Shown: in pieces, positions 38,101 through 39,950 of the stretch | Numbering within the stretch: position 1 is the stretch's first letter | Layout of the letters: every line of letters begins with the position of its first letter | The notes under the pieces: model-generated | Told to the model about the DNA's origin: nothing | The model's database searches: none | Seen by the model: the letters and a program-made list of their open reading frames with translations, nothing else | Source of the DNA: Candidatus Kuenenia stuttgartensis | GTDB taxonomy: Bacteria > Planctomycetota > Planctomycetia > Pirellulales > UBA1268 | Direction: 5' to 3' | Length of the DNA: 39,950 nucleotides | Assembly: GCA_943332855.1 (NCBI GenBank) | Contig: CALQRA010000016.1 | Location: 1-39,950, forward strand | Translations under genes and position numbers: made by a program

Positions 38101-38480
38101 ACGTCGGCCGAGGCGCCGCGGCCAAAGGTCACCAGTGCCGCATCGTCAAGCTCGATCGTCCCTTCCCCGAGCGCTGCGGCGGTCGTTCGGGTGAGGAGAT
38201 CCTCCAGCGCCGTGGCCGGGAGGCGGGCGTCGCCGAGCGTGATCGTGTCGCCGACGTCGATCCGCTCCCGTTCCACGCGCCGCGGCGGCATGCCGACAAA
38301 GGTCCCGTTGCGGCTCCCCAGGTCCTCAAGCCACAGCTCCCCTTCATCGACGACCACCCGGGCATGGCGGGCGGAGACACTCGGAGCCTTGACGACGAGA
38401 TCATTTCCCGGCGCGCGGCCGAGGAGGATGATCCGCCGCGGCGCGGCCGTGGAGGCGGATGACGGAGGGCTGGTGGGCAT
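35199..38480 (-). CDS. FHA-FHA-ABC-2 (ABCG-like) transporter with long coiled-coil loop
   Basis: 1093-residue ABC half-transporter. FHA domain 1 (about residues 18-85) has LGRAPGNDLVV, SARHARV and SRNGTFV; FHA 2 (about 112-180) has FGRGASADV, SALHASV and STHGTFV, with His for the usual Asn. The ATPase follows: Walker A GPSGAGKST (about 237), signature VSGGQRKRV (about 344), Walker B ILVLDEPTSGL, then IHQPS. ABC-2 membrane helices 1-5 run from about 515 to 705. Between helix 5 (PSRWAFEGL, about 710) and the last helix (TVPLAVLLGMFAVGIAGTG, about 1062-1085) lies an insert of about 345 residues. It is Pro/Glu-rich first, then a coiled coil at 801-1020. In ABCG proteins this loop is extracytoplasmic and short. 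The kinase gene follows downstream. FHA domains bind phosphothreonine, so control by that kinase is likely. Cargo unknown. Confidence 0.88.
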   Translation of the reverse strand: MPTSPPSSASTAAPRRIILLGRAPGNDLVVKAPSVSARHARVVVDEGELWLEDLGSRNGTFVGMPPRRVERERIDVGDTITLGDARLPATALEDLLTRTTAAALGEGTIELDDAALVTFGRGASADVSLDRPIASALHASVSVERGKVFVRDLGSTHGTFVDGRRIERAVEISPGTIVQIADQRYRLAPDARALEPLAGGDRDIIEADGVAVAASGRALLEGVSLVVQPGEMVAIMGPSGAGKSTLLSVLNGQTVPAAGRLVVGGLDLHDHYDLFRGRIGYVPQDDILHADLTVWQALWYAARLRLPRDTTNTEIETRIHAVIHQLGLDGTEQTRVGDQRKRGVSGGQRKRVNLAMELLTDPPILVLDEPTSGLSSVDALSVIELLRKLADAGKTILVTIHQPSLEAFEKFDAVAVIARDESTKQVGRLAWFGRAFPDSITFFEPQLSGSAPPTSVDGLLRGLSKRPVAEWVRQWESSVAKSIWVDRRASAHAGALPPRSRRLPHSTAPFTQWLTLVKRMIAVKVADGWGTAVLFLQAPIVGLLIAAVFSKVVRSTPTPETWPKIGVNMATTLFVTALAAIWFGCSSMAREIVTEWPIYRRERMVGLSIWAYVASKMTVLLGIAAIQCLLLLAIVAPACRIDSPWLWVFTMLYAAALAGGALGLLISATLRTTEAASGILPVLLLPMIVLGGILVPLADLPALTQPLAAAMPSRWAFEGLVVPEATLRPQIRLGGAPAPRPEPSPAAVDELDPEPPEASPIESPPPVPEVTLPSPDDTTGPEWPNAFRLAGNGGGHPFILPGRRKIVEKLEEAAGQAKQELEKAKKMLEEKAQKIQADMRAEAEKKLADAKAEFEKKSAESAAKMKEEIEAKVAEAKAAAQKESEAAAERMKTEMELRVREAQEQARRESAEARDQVRQEVEAKTATAKAEAQKESEATAARMRTEIEAKMEEAQAAAKRQSEEAGNAAKADIESRVKTIDAELEKKTREASERLEGKLREMEKKIESERARMNDSLESLRAGAMPTLVPPGADAPATSAPRGHPPVDMAERFFARETWRSGSTVPLAVLLGMFAVGIAGTGLALRFRDSSGR
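35499..35966 (-). repeat. 26-residue (78-base) repeat in the transporter coiled coil
   Basis: Residues 839-994 divide into six units of exactly 26 residues, starting MRAEAEKK (839), MKEEIEAK (865), MKTEMELR (891), VRQEVEAK (917), MRTEIEAK (943) and a diverged AKADIESR (969). Most units carry A(K/Q)..A or ES(A/E)EA-like positions at the same offset. The register is set by the amino-acid pattern; DNA identity between units is lower. Confidence 0.8.
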
Positions 38481-38634
38481 GGGGTGGGGGCGTCACGGGA
38501 TCGGAGAAGGCAGCCGGAGCGCCGGGCGCTGGCATTTCCAGGCTAGTTCGTCTCTGCAGGCAGTGCAAAAAAGGGGCTCGACGCGCTGGTCCCGGAGGAG
38601 CGATTTCCGGTAGAGTTGCGGTTTTTCCCTCACG

Positions 38635-38665
38635 ATCCCTGCAATCGATCCCTGCAATCGATCCC
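38635..38665. repeat. 13-bp direct repeat, 2.4 copies, upstream of valS
   Basis: Two perfect copies of atccctgcaatcg (38635-38647 and 38648-38660) and a partial atccc (38661-38665) lie 30 bases before the valS ATG. They sit in the 214-base divergent gap between the FHA-transporter gene and valS; no other clear signal was seen in that gap. It may be a regulatory site or a simple slippage duplication. Confidence 0.9.
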
Positions 38666-38694
38666 ACCGACCGTCCCCGAGCCAAAGCGCCCCG

Positions 38695-39950
38695 ATGCAC
38701 GAACTCCCCAAGCACTACGACCACGCCTCCGCCCAGGCCCGCTGCCGGGCCCTGTGGGATTCCGCCCGACTGTGGCATGCCGAGCCGGCCGGGCCGGGGG
38801 ATCGTCGCCCCGTGTTCTCGATCGTCATCCCCCCGCCGAACGTCACCGGCGCCCTCCACCTCGGCCACGCCCTCAACAACACCCTCCAGGACATGCTCGT
38901 CCGGACGCGGCGGATGCAGGGCTTTCTGACCCTCTGGATGCCCGGCACCGATCATGCCGGGATCGCCACGCAGGCCGTCGTCGAGCGCCGGCTCCTGGAA
39001 GAGGAAAAACTTTCCCGCCACGACCTCGGCCGGGCGAAGCTCGTCGAGCGGATCTGGGCTTGGAAGGAGCAGTACGAGAAGCGGATCCTCGGTCAGCTGC
39101 GCGACATGGGGGCCAGCTGCGACTGGGATCGCGTCCGGTTCACGCTTGACGACCAGTGTGCCCTCGCGGTGCGGACGGCGTTTCTCAAGCTCTTTCGGCA
39201 GAAGCTCGTGCGCCGCGGCAAGCGGCTCGTGAACTGGGACACCTTCCTCCAGACCGCGGTCAGCGACGACGAGGTCTTCCACGAGGAGGTGAAGGGGCAC
39301 TTCTGGCACATCCGCTACGACGTCGTCGATCCCTTGCCCGGCGAGCCCGCAAGCGTGACGGTCGCCACGACGCGCCCCGAGACCCTCCTCGGCGACACCG
39401 CCGTGGCCGTCCATCCCGACCCGGCCGCCGCCCTCGACGCGGCCGAGAAGGGGCTGCGGGCGAAGCGGGCCGACGCGGCCGCGAAGGACCAGCCTGGCAT
39501 CGATCGCGACCTCGAGGCCCTGGCCACCCGCCGCGTCGAGCTCCTGCCGGGACTTGTGAAGCTCTCGGCGATGGCCCGGGACGGCCGCCGGGTCCGGCTG
39601 CCGCTCCTCGGCCGCGAGGTGCCGCTGGTAGCCGATGAATGGGCCAAGCCGGAGCTGGGATCGGGCTGTGTGAAGATCACCCCGGCCCACGACGTCAACG
39701 ACTACGAAGTCGGCAAGCGTCGCCATCTGCCGATGATCAACATTCTCCTCCCCGAAGGCCGACTGAATGCCGAGGCGGGCCCCTATGCGGGGCTGACAAT
39801 CCCCAAGGCCCGCACGAAGGTCGTGGCCGATCTCGAGGCCGCCGGGCAGCTCGTGCTGGTCGAGGATCGGCTCATCGAGCTGGCCCATTCAGACCGTTCG
39901 AAGACACCGATCGAGCCCTACCTTGCCGATCAGTGGTTCATCCGCATGGA
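38695..39950 (+). CDS. valS: Valyl-tRNA synthetase, 3' end outside the window
   Basis: First 418 codons of a class I aminoacyl-tRNA synthetase that charges tRNA-Val. The start MHELPKHYDHASAQARCRALWD is ValS-like, then IVIPPPNVTGALHLGHALNN has the HIGH motif as HLGH at residues 55-58. GTDHAGIATQAVVERRLLEEE is the ValS/IleS zinc-region sequence in its valine-type form. The editing (CP1) domain shows TVATTRPETLLGDTAVAVHP and GSGCVKITPAHDVNDYEVGKRRHLPMINI. The KMSKS loop and the C-terminal coiled coil lie beyond base 39950. The frame has no stop up to the window edge. Within the editing domain, an insert around KGLRAKRADAAAKDQPGIDRDLEALATRR is longer than in E. coli ValS. No T-box or other leader was recognised. 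Confidence 0.92.
   Translation, partial: MHELPKHYDHASAQARCRALWDSARLWHAEPAGPGDRRPVFSIVIPPPNVTGALHLGHALNNTLQDMLVRTRRMQGFLTLWMPGTDHAGIATQAVVERRLLEEEKLSRHDLGRAKLVERIWAWKEQYEKRILGQLRDMGASCDWDRVRFTLDDQCALAVRTAFLKLFRQKLVRRGKRLVNWDTFLQTAVSDDEVFHEEVKGHFWHIRYDVVDPLPGEPASVTVATTRPETLLGDTAVAVHPDPAAALDAAEKGLRAKRADAAAKDQPGIDRDLEALATRRVELLPGLVKLSAMARDGRRVRLPLLGREVPLVADEWAKPELGSGCVKITPAHDVNDYEVGKRRHLPMINILLPEGRLNAEAGPYAGLTIPKARTKVVADLEAAGQLVLVEDRLIELAHSDRSKTPIEPYLADQWFIRM

Noticed and set aside
38401..39888. 495-codon minus-strand frame opposite valS
   Set aside because: Shadow; the plus strand encodes HIGH and editing-domain motifs of valyl-tRNA synthetase.

Overview
The window is GC-rich, gene-dense chromosomal DNA from a planctomycete, most likely of the Pirellulales type. 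The evidence is the gene content: two c-type-cytochrome/DUF1549/DUF1553 proteins, two DUF1501 proteins, a WD40 partner, an exported FG-GAP protein coupled to a Tat-type Gfo/Idh/MocA oxidoreductase, a Ser/Thr kinase with a DWG instead of DFG motif, an FHA-ABC transporter, and a PATR-repeat protein ending in an EIDPA variant of the PEP-CTERM sorting signal. No rRNA, tRNA, CRISPR array, transposase or phage gene was seen. No gap between genes exceeds about 250 bases.

Layout. 1-7.1 kb: the C-terminal part of an FtsK-type DNA translocase with a poly-glutamate tail, a DUF4239 membrane protein (minus), citramalate synthase, a PfkB sugar kinase (minus) and a DUF1801 protein with a histone-H1-like lysine tail. 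7.2-11.5 kb: a plus-strand operon of cytochrome/DUF1549/DUF1553 protein, DUF1501 protein and WD40 protein. 11.5-13.06 kb: a small island of two convergent type II toxin-antitoxin pairs, with a perfect 12-bp-arm palindrome in front of one pair, a strong promoter in front of the other and a 13-bp tandem repeat where they meet. 13.06-16 kb: a second DUF1501 protein (minus) and a secreted alpha/beta hydrolase. 16.2-18.85 kb: a large PATR/PEP-CTERM-like surface protein whose 3' end runs through a perfect 20-bp inverted repeat. 18.8-22.7 kb (minus): xylose isomerase followed by a large cytochrome/DUF1549/discoidin-like/DUF1553 protein. 22.9-24.6 kb: an aldolase-like protein of unknown function and a RidA-family protein. 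24.7-30.3 kb: a glycan cassette of CapE-CapF-CapG homologues (UDP-N-acetyl-L-fucosamine synthesis), a fourth SDR sugar-nucleotide enzyme and a convergent GT4 glycosyltransferase. 30.4-33 kb: FG-GAP protein and Tat oxidoreductase. 33-38.5 kb (minus): an FHA-FHA-ABC-2 transporter followed by a Ser/Thr kinase with a dCache-like sensor. 38.7 kb to the end: the first 418 codons of valyl-tRNA synthetase.

How the genes fit together. The cytochrome/DUF1549/DUF1501 proteins, the hydrolase, the sugar isomerase, the PfkB kinase and the Tat oxidoreductase suit a heterotrophic planctomycete that processes carbohydrates in its periplasm. The cap-like cassette supplies an amino-deoxy sugar for a surface glycan.

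The most unusual locus is the kinase/FHA-transporter pair. A membrane kinase with an extracytoplasmic sensor sits in a likely operon with an ABCG-type transporter. That transporter carries two phosphopeptide-binding FHA domains and, in the loop between its last two membrane helices, a predicted coiled coil of about 220 residues. This coiled coil contains a regular 26-residue repeat.
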